Below, piece by piece: positions 25,299 to 35,579 of a stretch of 64,000 nucleotides of DNA (positions are counted from its first letter, which is position 1; each line of letters opens with the position of its first letter). The notes beneath the pieces are model-generated. The model had not been told where the DNA came from. It ran no database searches and saw nothing but the letters and a program-made list of their open reading frames with translations. The position numbers and the translations under genes are program-made. Source of the stretch: Agrobacterium sp. AGB01 (GTDB taxonomy: Bacteria > Pseudomonadota > Alphaproteobacteria > Rhizobiales > Rhizobiaceae); the NCBI RefSeq assembly GCF_014851585.1, contig NZ_JACVAB010000003.1:186001-250000 (forward strand). The letters are read 5' to 3'.

Positions 25299-28058
25299 AT
25301 GATCTTTGTGCGCGCCGTGTTTGCCCTAGTTACCCTTTTTGCCGGACTTCAGTTTGCTCAGGCTAATGGTGTGGAGTGGGACAAGAAGGTGACGCACGGA
25401 AAGTTGGATAACGGCCTCTCCTACATTCTCTACGACAGCAAACGCGCAGATGAACCGTTCAACATCCGCCTTGTTGTGCACGCCGGATCTGTTGATGAAG
25501 AGATACCGCGTGGCACTGCCCACATCCTTGAACATATGGTGTTCCAGTCGACGCAGGCGCACCCCGAGACATTACACACCTACTTTCAGAAGCTTGGGTG
25601 GCGCACCGGCGTGCAGATCAATGCAGTCACGCGCGAAGCAGAGACCCAATATATGGTTCGTACCCGCCCGAATGATGCGCTCGATGTAGAAGGGTCCTTG
25701 GCACTGGTTGCTGACATGGCCTTTGGCGCGAAACTGTTGGCCGAGGACTGGGACAAAGAACGTTTCGTCATTCTTGAAGAACTGCGCCTTGATAACAAGG
25801 TGGCTGAACGCATCAACCGACAGAAAAAAGAGCTGCTGCGTGCAGGTTCGCGTTATGTTGATCGTCCGACGATTGGCACACGTGAGGGAATTGAAGCGAC
25901 GACCATCGCTGACATCAAGGCGTTTTACGATACCTATTATGTCGCGTCCAACATGACCCTGATCGTCTCTGGCAGGATAGATGCGACAAGCACTGAGAAG
26001 GCGATTATCCGTCTGTTTGGCTCAGCACCGAACAAGCCACAACCATCCAGAGACTACGTGGCATTCCCGTTGAAAGATGAACTCTCCGTCGGCCTGGTAC
26101 AGGACCCACAGGGCACCACCTCGCAAGTAACCTATGCTTTCAGACTGGAAATGCCACCCCGTCAAAGCGATGACGGCAGACTTGCCTATCTCGAGAAATA
26201 TTTCCTGACCCGCCTGATGCGCGACGCGATACAGACGCAGGGTAAACATTACGCGGAGATGATCGACTCACTCAGTTTCGTCATTCAAGAACCTGTAGAG
26301 CGGCGGCTTATTCTGGCCTTCAACGCCAGAAGCGAAAATCATGACAGAGCGAAAGACATTTTGCTTGAAAGTGTCGAGCGACTGCGGCGTACGGGCTTGT
26401 CTCGAGATGGCTTCGACGCTCTGATGAAAGAAGCTGTCCGGATCAACAGCCGCAATCCTGACGCCGCGGCCCAGCGAACCTATGCAGAGTGGGAAGACCG
26501 TATTACCAACGCAGTGATGATGGATTCCGTGCTGCAAGATGCAGGTGAAAAGGCGAGGGACACACATGCCCTGCTGGAGCAGATCACCTTCGAAAGCCTG
26601 TCTGCCCGTATGCAGGATATGCTGCGCGCGCCCGACCAGGTGATGATGTATCAGGCTCCGGGCGACAAGTCGGTAGAGCTTCCATCGGTCGACGAGATCA
26701 GTGCCCAACGTCAGGCCTTGTCCACGGTTACAGCACTACCAGATTTGCCCGCCATTGTAGCGAAGGCGCCGGTCGCGAAAGAGCAGCCGCTGCCAATATG
26801 GCCAACAGACGCGACGGTTGATGTAACGGGAGAAATCGTCTCGGAAACCCGTCATGACAACCCAACGATACAGGAATGGGCACTTTCGAACGGCGATCGC
26901 GTGGTCTGGCTGGAGCGCGACACGACGGATGGCAAGGTCTATCTATCAGGACAATCCAGACCGGGTTTCATGAATGCCGAGTTCGGCAGCACAGTTTCAC
27001 AGGCTGCCATTCAACTCTGGGAACAAAGCGGTTTCAATTTCTGGTCACAGGACGAATATGAACTTTGGAAAAAAGCCCAGCCAGCGAGCTGGAGTTGGGC
27101 GCTGAAGGACAGCATGCTCGACGTTGCCGTGGCTGCAAAGCCGGAACAACTCCCGGACTTGTTGCGTCAATATGCAGCGAGTATAAAATTCGGTCTGGTT
27201 CGTGAAGAGGCCTCTGACGCTTTCCGCACCCAGATGGCCAGCAACCTCACCTCTGCCAATGAATATTCGCAGTTGCTCTACGGAGAGTCTGCCGATCACC
27301 CCGGCGATGCAAATATTGCAGAGATTGATGCACAGGCACTGGAAAAGGCTGCTCGTGCATTCGTCGCGGAACCGGTGACTTGGTTTGCGGTCGGTCCCGC
27401 CCCAACGCGGGAGACTCAAGCCACGTTTGCAACAACAGTAGGTGCGTTGGCACGCGCTTCAACGCTGACACCAGCACCCGCCAGGCAGCAAGACGGCATA
27501 CACAAAAAGAGCATTCAAACATTTAGGGATCATCGGGCCCAGGTCGAAATATCTACGTTCACAGCCCTTGAATGGACGCCAGAAAAAGCCTTCCTCATTT
27601 CGACACTGACACCACTCGCCCAGCAAGCACTTAAAAATGAACTGCGCAATCATCTCGGCGGCATCTATACGCTGCAGTTTGAGTTGCGCATGGACCCGGA
27701 GACCAACCGCAGCATCAGTACCTTGTCGTTCATTTGTGCGCCGGAGCGGGCGGAAGAGCTGGCAGACGCTGCCATAAATGTCCTGAAGAACATGCCGCAG
27801 AACATACAGGCTGTGGACTTCAAGCGATTGCAGGCAGACATCAATTTTGCCGAAAGCGGGCGTATGAGTGACGCCAACACGTGGCTGCGCCGCCTGTCTT
27901 TGAGTTACCGCCGTTACGGCGACCCGACCTACCTCAGCAACATGCCAAAATTGAGCGAACAGTTGACGTCAGTCGCGTTGCAGACCTATGCGGAGCAGGT
28001 GTTTAAAACAGACAATATGGCTGTGCTGACCCGACTACCTCTGGCCAGGGCGCAGTAA
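25299..28058 (+). CDS. Insulinase-family zinc peptidase (M16)
   Basis: A 919-residue M16 peptidase, probably periplasmic. The signal peptide is about residues 1-22 (VTLFAGLQFAQA). The inverted zinc motif HxxEH is H75-ILE-H79 in GTAHILEHMVFQ; the downstream Glu region is VILEELRLDNKVAERI. The expected middle M16_C domain (VASNMTLIVSGRI) is present. The C-terminal half holds further M16-type domains that lack a zinc motif, as usual for the long single-chain forms. It is a single-gene unit with terminators on both sides. A general peptide-degrading role is likely; the substrate is unknown. Confidence 0.9.
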   Translation: MIFVRAVFALVTLFAGLQFAQANGVEWDKKVTHGKLDNGLSYILYDSKRADEPFNIRLVVHAGSVDEEIPRGTAHILEHMVFQSTQAHPETLHTYFQKLGWRTGVQINAVTREAETQYMVRTRPNDALDVEGSLALVADMAFGAKLLAEDWDKERFVILEELRLDNKVAERINRQKKELLRAGSRYVDRPTIGTREGIEATTIADIKAFYDTYYVASNMTLIVSGRIDATSTEKAIIRLFGSAPNKPQPSRDYVAFPLKDELSVGLVQDPQGTTSQVTYAFRLEMPPRQSDDGRLAYLEKYFLTRLMRDAIQTQGKHYAEMIDSLSFVIQEPVERRLILAFNARSENHDRAKDILLESVERLRRTGLSRDGFDALMKEAVRINSRNPDAAAQRTYAEWEDRITNAVMMDSVLQDAGEKARDTHALLEQITFESLSARMQDMLRAPDQVMMYQAPGDKSVELPSVDEISAQRQALSTVTALPDLPAIVAKAPVAKEQPLPIWPTDATVDVTGEIVSETRHDNPTIQEWALSNGDRVVWLERDTTDGKVYLSGQSRPGFMNAEFGSTVSQAAIQLWEQSGFNFWSQDEYELWKKAQPASWSWALKDSMLDVAVAAKPEQLPDLLRQYAASIKFGLVREEASDAFRTQMASNLTSANEYSQLLYGESADHPGDANIAEIDAQALEKAARAFVAEPVTWFAVGPAPTRETQATFATTVGALARASTLTPAPARQQDGIHKKSIQTFRDHRAQVEISTFTALEWTPEKAFLISTLTPLAQQALKNELRNHLGGIYTLQFELRMDPETNRSISTLSFICAPERAEELADAAINVLKNMPQNIQAVDFKRLQADINFAESGRMSDANTWLRRLSLSYRRYGDPTYLSNMPKLSEQLTSVALQTYAEQVFKTDNMAVLTRLPLARAQ

Positions 28059-28074
28059 TTGCGCCGTTCAGATC

Positions 28075-28106
28075 TAGACGCAGCTCGTTGATAATTGCTG
28101 CGTCTA
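28075..28106. terminator. Bidirectional terminator
   Basis: TAGACGCAGC (28075-28084) and GCTGCGTCTA (28097-28106) pair perfectly over 10 bp with a 12-base loop. TTTCG follows on the plus strand. It lies between the convergent M16 gene and the siderophore transport operon. Confidence 0.7.
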
Positions 28107-28114
28107 TTTCGTCC

Positions 28115-28927
28115 TTACATGACATCTTCACCGATCATCTGATGCCTGCCCATTGGCAACATCAGCGGGCGCCCTGACGTGGGGTCGGTGATGATGCGGC
28201 TCTCAAGGCCAAACACCTGCCGCACATTGTCCTCTGTCAGGACCTCTTCCGGCTTTCCCGTGATGTGCAGTCGGCCACCTGCCATGGCGACAAGATGGTC
28301 CGCATATCGAGCCGCCAGATTGAGGTCGTGGAGAACCATGACGATTGTCGTTCCACGCGACTGATTGAGATCGGTCAACAGATCCAGCACCTCAATCTGA
28401 TGACTGATATCGAGGAAGGTCGTTGGCTCATCCAGCAACAGGATTTCAGTCTGCTGCGCCAGTGCCATTGCAATCCAGACACGCTGCCTTTGCCCGCCGG
28501 AAAGTTCGTCGATCGGTCGTTCTGCCAGCTCGACAGTTTTGGTGGCAATAAGCGCTGTCGCGACAGCTTCGTCATCCGCTGATGTCCAGCGCGCAAATAT
28601 GCCCTGATGCGGATGCCTGCCGCGGCTGACAAGGTCTGCCACCATGATACCTTCAGGCGCGATAGGGGATTGTGGCAAAAGCCCCATCACTTTCGCCAGT
28701 TCCCGTGATGGCATTTTGTGAATGGACTTGCCGTCAAGCAGCACGTGGCCTGCACGCGGCGTAATCAGCCGCGACATGGTGCGCAGCAGTGTCGACTTGC
28801 CACAGGCATTGGCGCCAACAATCACTGTTATTTTGCCATGTGGCACCACCAGATCGAGGTCATTCAGAATGACGCTATCGCCATACCCGGCTGAAAGTTT
28901 CGTGGCGGCAAGTGAATAGGTAGTCAT
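28115..28927 (-). CDS. Ferric-siderophore ABC transporter, ATPase
   Basis: A 270-residue FecE/FhuC-type ATPase. Walker A is VGANACGKST, the signature LSGGQRQRVWIAMAL, and Walker B ILLLDEPTTFLDI, with the switch His in VMVLHDLNLA. The frame extends upstream to 29041, but ATG 28927 overlaps the permease stop (ATGA) and starts the homologous region. It is the last gene of a four-gene transport operon. Confidence 0.93.
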   Translation of the reverse strand: MTTYSLAATKLSAGYGDSVILNDLDLVVPHGKITVIVGANACGKSTLLRTMSRLITPRAGHVLLDGKSIHKMPSRELAKVMGLLPQSPIAPEGIMVADLVSRGRHPHQGIFARWTSADDEAVATALIATKTVELAERPIDELSGGQRQRVWIAMALAQQTEILLLDEPTTFLDISHQIEVLDLLTDLNQSRGTTIVMVLHDLNLAARYADHLVAMAGGRLHITGKPEEVLTEDNVRQVFGLESRIITDPTSGRPLMLPMGRHQMIGEDVM

Positions 28928-29964
28928 AGTGAACCTCCGGCGCGATTGACGCGCACGATAAGGAAAATGAGGTAGGGAGCGCCGAGCGCACCTGTAACGA
29001 CACCGACCGGATAACGGCTGGGCAACAGGAATTGCCCGCAATAATCGCCAACCAGAACGAGCGTTGCGCCGACCAGTGCCGAAGGCACAAGCAACGAACC
29101 ATTGTTACCCATGATCCTTGCAGCGATCGGCCCGGAGAGGAAAGCAACAAATGCAATAGGCCCGGCCACTGCTGTGGCAAATGCGATCATTCCAACCGAT
29201 GCGATGATAACGATGATCCGTGTCTTGGCGACACGCACGCCAAGTGCTGCGGCAGTATCATCGCCGAGCCGTAAGGCTTCCAGATCACGAACGCGGGTCA
29301 GCAGCAGTCCACCGAAGGCAGCCAAGGCGAGAATGAGCGGCAGTGTCTGCGACATCTGTGCGCCGTTCACACTGCCCGTCAGCCAGCGCATCGCCTCCTG
29401 AAGGCTCCAGGCCGGCGCGACAGACAATATGTAAGCAATAAAACTCTGCAGCATGGCAGAGACACCAATGCCGACAAGGATCAATCGCGTCCCTGCAACA
29501 CCGTTGCGAAACGACAGAGTATAGACCAACAGCGCAATACCAAGCCCGGAGACGACGGCGAAAACTGACACGATCGGCCCGCTGAGCGACAGGACAACAA
29601 TGGCAAAAACCGCAGCGGCACTTGCGCCGGAACTGATGCCGATAATGTCAGGGCTGGCGAGTGGGTTGCGGAGCATGATCTGAAAGGCGACGCCACCCAT
29701 GCCAAAACAAAGTCCCGCAACAATGGACAGGACAGCGCGCGGCAACCGCAACTGACCAACGGTGAAACTCAAACCCGGGATATTCTCACCAAGCAACACA
29801 CGGATAACGTCTTTCGGCGGCGTAAACGTCTGGCCGGACATCAGCGTCAGTGCAAAGACGGCACATAACAACACCACCAGACCGGAGATAACAAGCCACC
29901 GGCCACTAGCGCGCTGACGCCGGTTTCCAGCGATCGAGGTGATGACAGGGGAAAGCATGCTCAT
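28924..29964 (-). CDS. Ferric-siderophore ABC transporter, permease 2
   Basis: A 346-residue FecCD-family inner-membrane permease with about nine or ten helices. Family blocks are PRAVLSIVAGLCFGMGGVAFQIMLRNPLASPDIIGI near the N-terminal third and AGPIAFVAFLSGPIAARIMG, followed by GVVTGALGAPYLIFLIVR at the end. It overlaps the neighbouring permease by four bases (ATGA) and pairs with it as a heterodimer. Confidence 0.93.
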   Translation of the reverse strand: MSMLSPVITSIAGNRRQRASGRWLVISGLVVLLCAVFALTLMSGQTFTPPKDVIRVLLGENIPGLSFTVGQLRLPRAVLSIVAGLCFGMGGVAFQIMLRNPLASPDIIGISSGASAAAVFAIVVLSLSGPIVSVFAVVSGLGIALLVYTLSFRNGVAGTRLILVGIGVSAMLQSFIAYILSVAPAWSLQEAMRWLTGSVNGAQMSQTLPLILALAAFGGLLLTRVRDLEALRLGDDTAAALGVRVAKTRIIVIIASVGMIAFATAVAGPIAFVAFLSGPIAARIMGNNGSLLVPSALVGATLVLVGDYCGQFLLPSRYPVGVVTGALGAPYLIFLIVRVNRAGGSL

Positions 29965-31004
29965 AATTCACGCACCCTTTGCCGCCTGACAATCCAGATA
30001 AAAAACGGCGCCCCGACGAGTGCAGTGACAATGCCCACATCCAACTCGGCAGGCCGTGCCACGATGCGTCCCATAATGTCCGCGGCCAGTAGTAGGCAAG
30101 CTCCACTCAAGGCCGAGAAAGGCAATAGCCAACGGTGGTCTACCCCCACCAGCAGGCGGCACAGATGTGGAACGACGAGACCAAGGAAACCGATCGGACC
30201 ACAAATCGCAGTCGTTGCACCACATAAGAGGATTGCCCCGAATGACGCTATGGCCCGGGCAGTCGCAACACGTTCGCCCAGACCAGCGGCCAATTCATCG
30301 CCGAGCGCCAATGAGTTCAACTTGCGAGCCGACAATAGGCTGATCGCAAAACCAACGATCAGAAACGGCAGCACATGAGAAATACGCTCAAATGTCGCCC
30401 CACCAACACCACCGATCTGCCAGGCGCGAATGCCGCCCGCAATATCATTGCGTGGCAAGACTACAGCGATAACCAAAGAGGAAAAAGCGACCGATGTCGC
30501 GGCACCAGCCAGTGCCAATTTGAGCGGTGTCGCACCGCCGCGCCCCATCGAGCCGATGACGTAAACAAAAACAGCTGAAATGCCGGCACCTAAGATGGCA
30601 ACCATGATGTAGGCGTATGCCGACGCGATACTGAACCACGCCACACCCACCACGACCGCCAAAGACGCACCCATATTGACGCCGAGAATGCCGGGATCAG
30701 CCAAAGGATTGCGGGTAACGCCCTGCATGATCGCACCTGCCAAACCGAGTGAAGCGCCCGCAAGCAATGCAAGCAGAGTCCTTGGCAGTCGGACTGCGAC
30801 AGCAGCTTGGCTTATATTATCCGTATGGCCACGCAATGCCATTAAGATATCGCTCCAAAACACGTCTCGTGTACCGATCGCGACCGACAAGGCGCACAAA
30901 AAAGCAAGTGCTGCCAGCACTACAACCAAACCTAATAACCGCGAACGGCGGGTATTTCCGGGAAAAGCCTTCGCAGCCTGCGAGGACCCTTTATTCAATA
31001 TCAT
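29961..31004 (-). CDS. Ferric-siderophore ABC transporter, permease 1
   Basis: A 347-residue FecCD-family permease. It carries PRTLLALLAGASLGLAGAIMQGVTRNPLADPGILGVN, CGPIGFLGLVVPHLCRLLVG, and the end block GIVTALVGAPFFIWIVRRQR. ATG 31004 overlaps the stop of the binding-protein gene (ATGA), so it is chosen over the upstream start at 31058. Together with the second permease and the ATPase it forms the inner-membrane importer. Confidence 0.93.
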   Translation of the reverse strand: MILNKGSSQAAKAFPGNTRRSRLLGLVVVLAALAFLCALSVAIGTRDVFWSDILMALRGHTDNISQAAVAVRLPRTLLALLAGASLGLAGAIMQGVTRNPLADPGILGVNMGASLAVVVGVAWFSIASAYAYIMVAILGAGISAVFVYVIGSMGRGGATPLKLALAGAATSVAFSSLVIAVVLPRNDIAGGIRAWQIGGVGGATFERISHVLPFLIVGFAISLLSARKLNSLALGDELAAGLGERVATARAIASFGAILLCGATTAICGPIGFLGLVVPHLCRLLVGVDHRWLLPFSALSGACLLLAADIMGRIVARPAELDVGIVTALVGAPFFIWIVRRQRVREL

Positions 31005-31999
31005 TTGGACTTTCCCGCCGCCTCGGCAAGCAGATTGACGTAGTCTTTCAACACCCACGAAATCGACAATGGTGTTGGATTGGATGCAGTACCGAGTGGA
31101 TTGCGGCCCAGCATGACGATTGCGCCATTGGCGACTGCGGGCATTCGCGAAAGCAGGGGATCAGCGTTCACCGCATCCAGCAAGGCCTGGCTGCCGTAAG
31201 TCACGACGATATCAACATCATCAAAGGCGTCGACACGTTCTGCACTGACGCCCGCAGCAAACTGGCCCTTGGTGGTTGCATCCAAAACGCTCTTGGGTGA
31301 CTTAAGACCGAGATCGGTAAAAAACTTCACGCGAGTGTCATTGGCGGTATAAAAATTGACGATGCTGAGGTTCGTGGTGTCGAGATGCGTCACAAACATT
31401 GCCGACTTGCCCACAAGCTGAGGATGCCCAGCGACAGTATCAGTGATCTCCTTTTCAATCCGCTTAATTAGTGAATCGCCTTCTTTCGCCATGCCGAGCC
31501 CGGCGCTGTTAAAGCGGATCATATCGCGCCAATCAGTCGCCCAGGATGACTCCGGATAGGCAACAACCGGTGCAATCTGGCTCAACGTGTCGTAATCGGC
31601 CTGACTGAGGCCGGAATAGGCTGCGAGAATGACGTCCGGCTGGGTTGCAGCGACGGCCTCGAAGTCAATTCCATCCCCCTCATCAAACAGCACGGGCTTT
31701 TCAGTACCAAGCTCTTTCAGCTTTTCAGCGACCCATGGCAACAGACCGTCGCCATCGTCATCGCCAAAATTGGCTGCTGCAAAACCAACGGGAACAATGC
31801 CCAATGCCAACGGAACTTCATGATTGGCCCAAGCGACAGTCGCGACGCGCTCTGGCTTTTTGGCAATCGTGGTTGTTCCCAACGCATGTTTGATGACGAT
31901 CGGATAAGACGTGTTTTCGTCTGCACGGACCTGTGTGAATGCCAGCAATGAAAGGCATGTCACAACCACCATTGCGTAAAAACCGAAGAACCTTGGCAC
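31001..31999 (-). CDS. Ferric-siderophore ABC transporter, binding protein
   Basis: A 332-residue periplasmic binding protein of the FecB/FepB type. The signal peptide is about 1-26 (MVVVTCLSLLAFTQVRA). Body features include VIKHALGTTTIAKKPERVATVAW, PDVILAAYSGLSQADYDTLSQIAPVVAYPESSW, and VDIVVTYGSQALLDAV. GTG 31999, with AAGGAGGG upstream, is preferred over the ATG at 32116, which leaves the signal peptide far inside the protein. It is divergent from the TonB-dependent receptor. Confidence 0.92.
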   Translation of the reverse strand: MPRFFGFYAMVVVTCLSLLAFTQVRADENTSYPIVIKHALGTTTIAKKPERVATVAWANHEVPLALGIVPVGFAAANFGDDDGDGLLPWVAEKLKELGTEKPVLFDEGDGIDFEAVAATQPDVILAAYSGLSQADYDTLSQIAPVVAYPESSWATDWRDMIRFNSAGLGMAKEGDSLIKRIEKEITDTVAGHPQLVGKSAMFVTHLDTTNLSIVNFYTANDTRVKFFTDLGLKSPKSVLDATTKGQFAAGVSAERVDAFDDVDIVVTYGSQALLDAVNADPLLSRMPAVANGAIVMLGRNPLGTASNPTPLSISWVLKDYVNLLAEAAGKSK

Positions 32000-32303
32000 G
32001 GCCAACCCTCCTTGATATTTAAAGTTGGCTTTCCAGTTCCAGTTTAATGGGGATGCGTCAAGGCTTACGCAAACGACCAACCGGCAGCGCGTCAAAGTTT
32101 CCGGAGTTTCATACAAAACCAGAGGAATCTACAATACCAGACTGTACGCCTCAAGTTAACAAGCGCGGAAGGTGAATACAGGGTATCGCCACAGTCCGTG
32201 CCATTCCGCATCAAAGCGACGCACAGAACCGCTTCGGCAAAGGACTGCGAAAAGCACCCTGTTGGTGACCAGCAACAACAACGCCAACCTCTGGAATTTG
32301 GAC
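32000..32303. other. Divergent promoter region of the siderophore genes
   Basis: A 304-base gap between the binding-protein gene and the receptor gene. It should hold two promoters and probably an iron-responsive site, but I could not recognise a Fur, RirA or Irr box with confidence, and no strong hairpin was seen. Confidence 0.4.
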
Positions 32304-34448
32304 ATGCACAGCAAAAAAAACGGCAGCACAGGCAAACGGTCCCGTCTTCATTCTCGCAATGCTGCCCTTCTTGGATGCACGGCACTGATCGCTTTTTCGC
32401 CGGTAACATCGCTGGCGCAGGATACCGAAAGTTCGGGTACCAATACTGTTTTGCAAACCATTACTATCGATGGCGCCGGTGCGGATGATGACAGCAAATC
32501 CATTGTTGCCACCAAAACAACCAGTGGCGGCAAGATCGCCACGGACATCATGAACACGCCTGCCAGCGTTTCTGTGATCACGTCAAAAGAAATCCAGCAA
32601 CGTGGCGCGCAGAACGTCGAAGAAGTGTTGCAGTACACCGCTGGCGTCACAACTGATTTTTACGGCTCAGACGACCGGTTTGATTATTTCAAGATTCGCG
32701 GTTTCGATGCCTATATGTATCGCGACGGCCTTTTGATCGGACGTCCCTTTGGTGGTCTCCGTGAAGAGCCTTTCGCATATGAACGCGTCGAAGTACTTAA
32801 AGGTGCCAACTCCGCAACATTCGGCGTTTCTGACCCAGGTGGTGCCGTCAACTACATGACCAAGCGACCCAAAAGTGAAAGATTTGGCGAAGCTTATGTG
32901 ACCGGGGGATCTTACGACCGCGCCGAAACTGGGATCGACTTTGGCGACAACATCACTGAGGACGACACGCTATCTTATCGCATTACGGGCAAGGTGAAAA
33001 ATGCCAATGCCGAGTTCGACTTCTCGAATGATGACGAGAAATTCTTCATGGGCGGCCTTACGTGGCGGCCAACTGACGTCACCAGCCTGACTGTGGTCTA
33101 TGACCACCTCAATACCGATGGCGTACCGGGAAGTGGTGGCCATCCCGTCGGCACGGATTTCAGCAGAAGTCGTTTCTTCGGCGAGCCGGATTTTAATTAT
33201 CGCGGTGTCAACAGAAACTCCTTGAGCGTCATGTTCGATCATGATTTTGGCTCAGGTCTGAGTTTCAGTACAAATGCCCGGTACAGTAATGCAAACACCG
33301 ATTTTGGTTACGCATATATTGCGTCTACGCCGACCAGTGGCTCGACCATTGCCGAACGTGGGTTCTTTGCTAACGATTATTCAGATGAAAACTTCGTCAT
33401 TGATTCCCATTTGCTATACGAAACAAGCTTCAACGATATCGACAGTAAGACACTGGTTGGTTTAACTTACAACACGCTATCCAGTACCAATATGACTTAT
33501 TTCGAAGGTCCACCATCGTGGCTAGGTACTGCGCCAGGTATAGACTGGACCAACCCGATCTATAGCGGCCCACTTTCCTCTATCCCTCTGATAGAGCAAT
33601 TAAAAAGTCACCAAGATACAAAGTCACTGTATATTCAACAGGATCTCACATTCCTAGATAAGGTGACTGCATCTGTTGGTTTGCGTAATGATTGGATGGA
33701 CATAAATCAAAATGACATTCTAAACGACACGAGGTCTTCAGGCGATATAAGCGAGTTTACGTCTCGTTTCGGCCTCTCCTATAAATTTACAGAAGAATTT
33801 ATGGCATATGCCAGTTACGCGCAGTCGGCCGTTCCGTCCTCCGTCCTTACCAAGGCAGAGCTGGGTGAACAGTACGAGATTGGTGTGAAATATCGGCCAG
33901 ACAGTTTCCCAGCGCTATTCAGTGCCTCCATTTACGACCTGACACGTGAAGACTTTGCGGTTACGGATCCAAATACCCGCGTAGTAACAACGATAGGGAA
34001 GGCGCGCGTTCGTGGCCTTGATCTAGAGGCGAAAGCGGAAATCACCAACAACCTCAGCGTGACGGCCTCGTACTCATACCTCAACTCAAAAATTCTCGAG
34101 AGTGGTCCGCAAAGGACAGATGGCAACGAACTTTCTTTCGTTCCAAATCACACAGCCTCTGTTTGGGGTAACTATACGCTTGAAGGTAACGACACCATTG
34201 GCGACATGACGTTTGGATTGGGTGCTCGTTACATTGGGTCTTACTACTTCGACGATGCAAACACGCAAAAAACTGGAAACAACGTCGTTTTCGATGCGTC
34301 GTTCAACTACAAGATTCAGGAAAACACATCGCTGGATCTGAATGTCAGCAATCTGTTCGACAAGAAGTACGTCGCCTATGGCGGTTTTGGAGCAGACTTC
34401 TACAATCCGGGCCGGTCGTTCGCCGTCACACTGCGCCGAACCTGGTAA
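32304..34448 (+). CDS. TonB-dependent siderophore receptor
   Basis: A 714-residue outer-membrane receptor. A signal peptide spans about residues 1-38 (LLGCTALIAFSPVTSLAQ). A TonB-box-like segment (TVLQTITIDG) precedes the plug domain, with MNTPASVSVITSKEIQQRGAQNVEEVLQYTAGV, RGFDAYMYRDGLLIG, and EVLKGANSATFGVSDPGGAVNYMTKRP. The beta-barrel ends in LRRTW, with a terminal aromatic residue as expected. The frame runs open from 32172, but ATG 32304 fits the signal peptide. FhuA/FoxA-like ferrichrome-type receptors are the nearest family. It is divergent from its transporter. Confidence 0.92.
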   Translation: MHSKKNGSTGKRSRLHSRNAALLGCTALIAFSPVTSLAQDTESSGTNTVLQTITIDGAGADDDSKSIVATKTTSGGKIATDIMNTPASVSVITSKEIQQRGAQNVEEVLQYTAGVTTDFYGSDDRFDYFKIRGFDAYMYRDGLLIGRPFGGLREEPFAYERVEVLKGANSATFGVSDPGGAVNYMTKRPKSERFGEAYVTGGSYDRAETGIDFGDNITEDDTLSYRITGKVKNANAEFDFSNDDEKFFMGGLTWRPTDVTSLTVVYDHLNTDGVPGSGGHPVGTDFSRSRFFGEPDFNYRGVNRNSLSVMFDHDFGSGLSFSTNARYSNANTDFGYAYIASTPTSGSTIAERGFFANDYSDENFVIDSHLLYETSFNDIDSKTLVGLTYNTLSSTNMTYFEGPPSWLGTAPGIDWTNPIYSGPLSSIPLIEQLKSHQDTKSLYIQQDLTFLDKVTASVGLRNDWMDINQNDILNDTRSSGDISEFTSRFGLSYKFTEEFMAYASYAQSAVPSSVLTKAELGEQYEIGVKYRPDSFPALFSASIYDLTREDFAVTDPNTRVVTTIGKARVRGLDLEAKAEITNNLSVTASYSYLNSKILESGPQRTDGNELSFVPNHTASVWGNYTLEGNDTIGDMTFGLGARYIGSYYFDDANTQKTGNNVVFDASFNYKIQENTSLDLNVSNLFDKKYVAYGGFGADFYNPGRSFAVTLRRTW

Positions 34449-34453
34449 CAAAA

Positions 34454-34494
34454 TACCCCCACCTGACAAACCGTCTGGTGGGGGTAAACTTTTT
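34454..34494 (+). terminator. Rho-independent terminator after the receptor gene
   Basis: TACCCCCACC (34454-34463) and GGTGGGGGTA (34477-34486) form a perfect 10-bp stem with a 13-base loop, followed by AACTTTTT. The element is also read from the other side by the convergent ATPase gene. Confidence 0.85.
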
Positions 34495-34526
34495 AATGCC
34501 TGTTTTGCCGGGACTGGTGTAGTCGA

Positions 34527-35579
34527 TCAGGCTGACAGACGTTGTCCACTCGTCGTATCGAACAGGTGCAGGTTTGCGGGATCGACGTCGAAGCCGATGT
34601 TTTGCCCCTCATTCAGGCGCGTTTCAGCTGGAAGTGCGACGCTGAATTCATGGCGACCATTCTTCAGTGTTACCAGACGTGTTTCGCCATGAAACTCGTT
34701 GCGATCAACTTGTCCACGGAAGGTTCCGGCCGTTTCGTTCAGGCGAAAAGCGCCAGGACGAATACCAACTGTCACAGCACCGGGGCGGACATTGAAAGGT
34801 GCGCCCAAGTTGACTGTATCACCAGCCAAAACGCCATCTGATGCCTGTAGCTCCAGGAAGTTCATGTTCGGCGTACCGATGAAACCTGCTGCAAACAATG
34901 TGGCAGGCGTCTGATAGATCTCCTCTGGCGTACCCATCTGTTCGATATGACCATCCTTCATCAGCACGATGCGATCAGCCAACGTCATCGCCTCAAGCTG
35001 ATCATGCGTCACATAGATGCTGGTGGTTTTCAAGTCATGGTGCAGACGGGCGATTTCAACTCGCAGGCTTCCGCGCAGCTTGGCGTCGAGGTTTGAAAGC
35101 GGCTCGTCAAACAGAAACACTTCCGGTGTCTTGATCATAGCACGCGCAATCGCCACGCGTTGCTGCTGACCACCGGAGAGCTCTGTCGGTTTGCGCGACA
35201 GATAGACGTTGAGCCCCAGCGCTTCGACGACCGGTGCCAGACGTGCGTTGATGGCATCCTTTGCAACTCCCGCACGTTCAAGACCGAATACGATGTTCTC
35301 GCGAACGGTCATGTGCGGATAAAGCGCGTAGTTCTGGAACACCATGGCAATACCACGATCACCGGGATCGCGGTCATTCATACGCTGACCGCCGATGAGA
35401 AGATCGCCGCCAGAGATATCTTCCAGACCGGCAATCATGCGAAGCATGGTGGATTTTCCGCAGCCCGACGGGCCGAGGAACACCACGAATTCATGGTCAT
35501 TGATCGACAGGTTGAAGTCTCGCATGACTTCAAGCGAACCATAAACCTTACGGATGGAACGGCATTCGACTGTAGCCAT
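34527..35579 (-). CDS. CUT1 sugar ABC transporter, ATPase (UgpC/MsmK type)
   Basis: A 350-residue MalK-like ATPase. Walker A is GPSGCGKST, signature LSGGQQQRVAIARAM, Walker B VFLFDEPLSNLDAKLR, switch His in VTHDQLEAM. A C-terminal TOBE/OB region follows (VTVGIRPGAFRL, EFHGETRLVTLKNGR). It overlaps the dehydrogenase gene by one base (ATGA). It energises the two permeases at 36633-38311. Confidence 0.93.
   Translation of the reverse strand: MATVECRSIRKVYGSLEVMRDFNLSINDHEFVVFLGPSGCGKSTMLRMIAGLEDISGGDLLIGGQRMNDRDPGDRGIAMVFQNYALYPHMTVRENIVFGLERAGVAKDAINARLAPVVEALGLNVYLSRKPTELSGGQQQRVAIARAMIKTPEVFLFDEPLSNLDAKLRGSLRVEIARLHHDLKTTSIYVTHDQLEAMTLADRIVLMKDGHIEQMGTPEEIYQTPATLFAAGFIGTPNMNFLELQASDGVLAGDTVNLGAPFNVRPGAVTVGIRPGAFRLNETAGTFRGQVDRNEFHGETRLVTLKNGRHEFSVALPAETRLNEGQNIGFDVDPANLHLFDTTSGQRLSA

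Noticed and set aside
31999..32116. Longer start of the siderophore binding protein
   Set aside because: It would bury the signal peptide 40 residues inside; GTG 31999 has AAGGAGGG.
32172..32303. Longer start of the TonB receptor
   Set aside because: The additional 44 residues are hydrophilic and precede a good signal peptide beginning at 32304.
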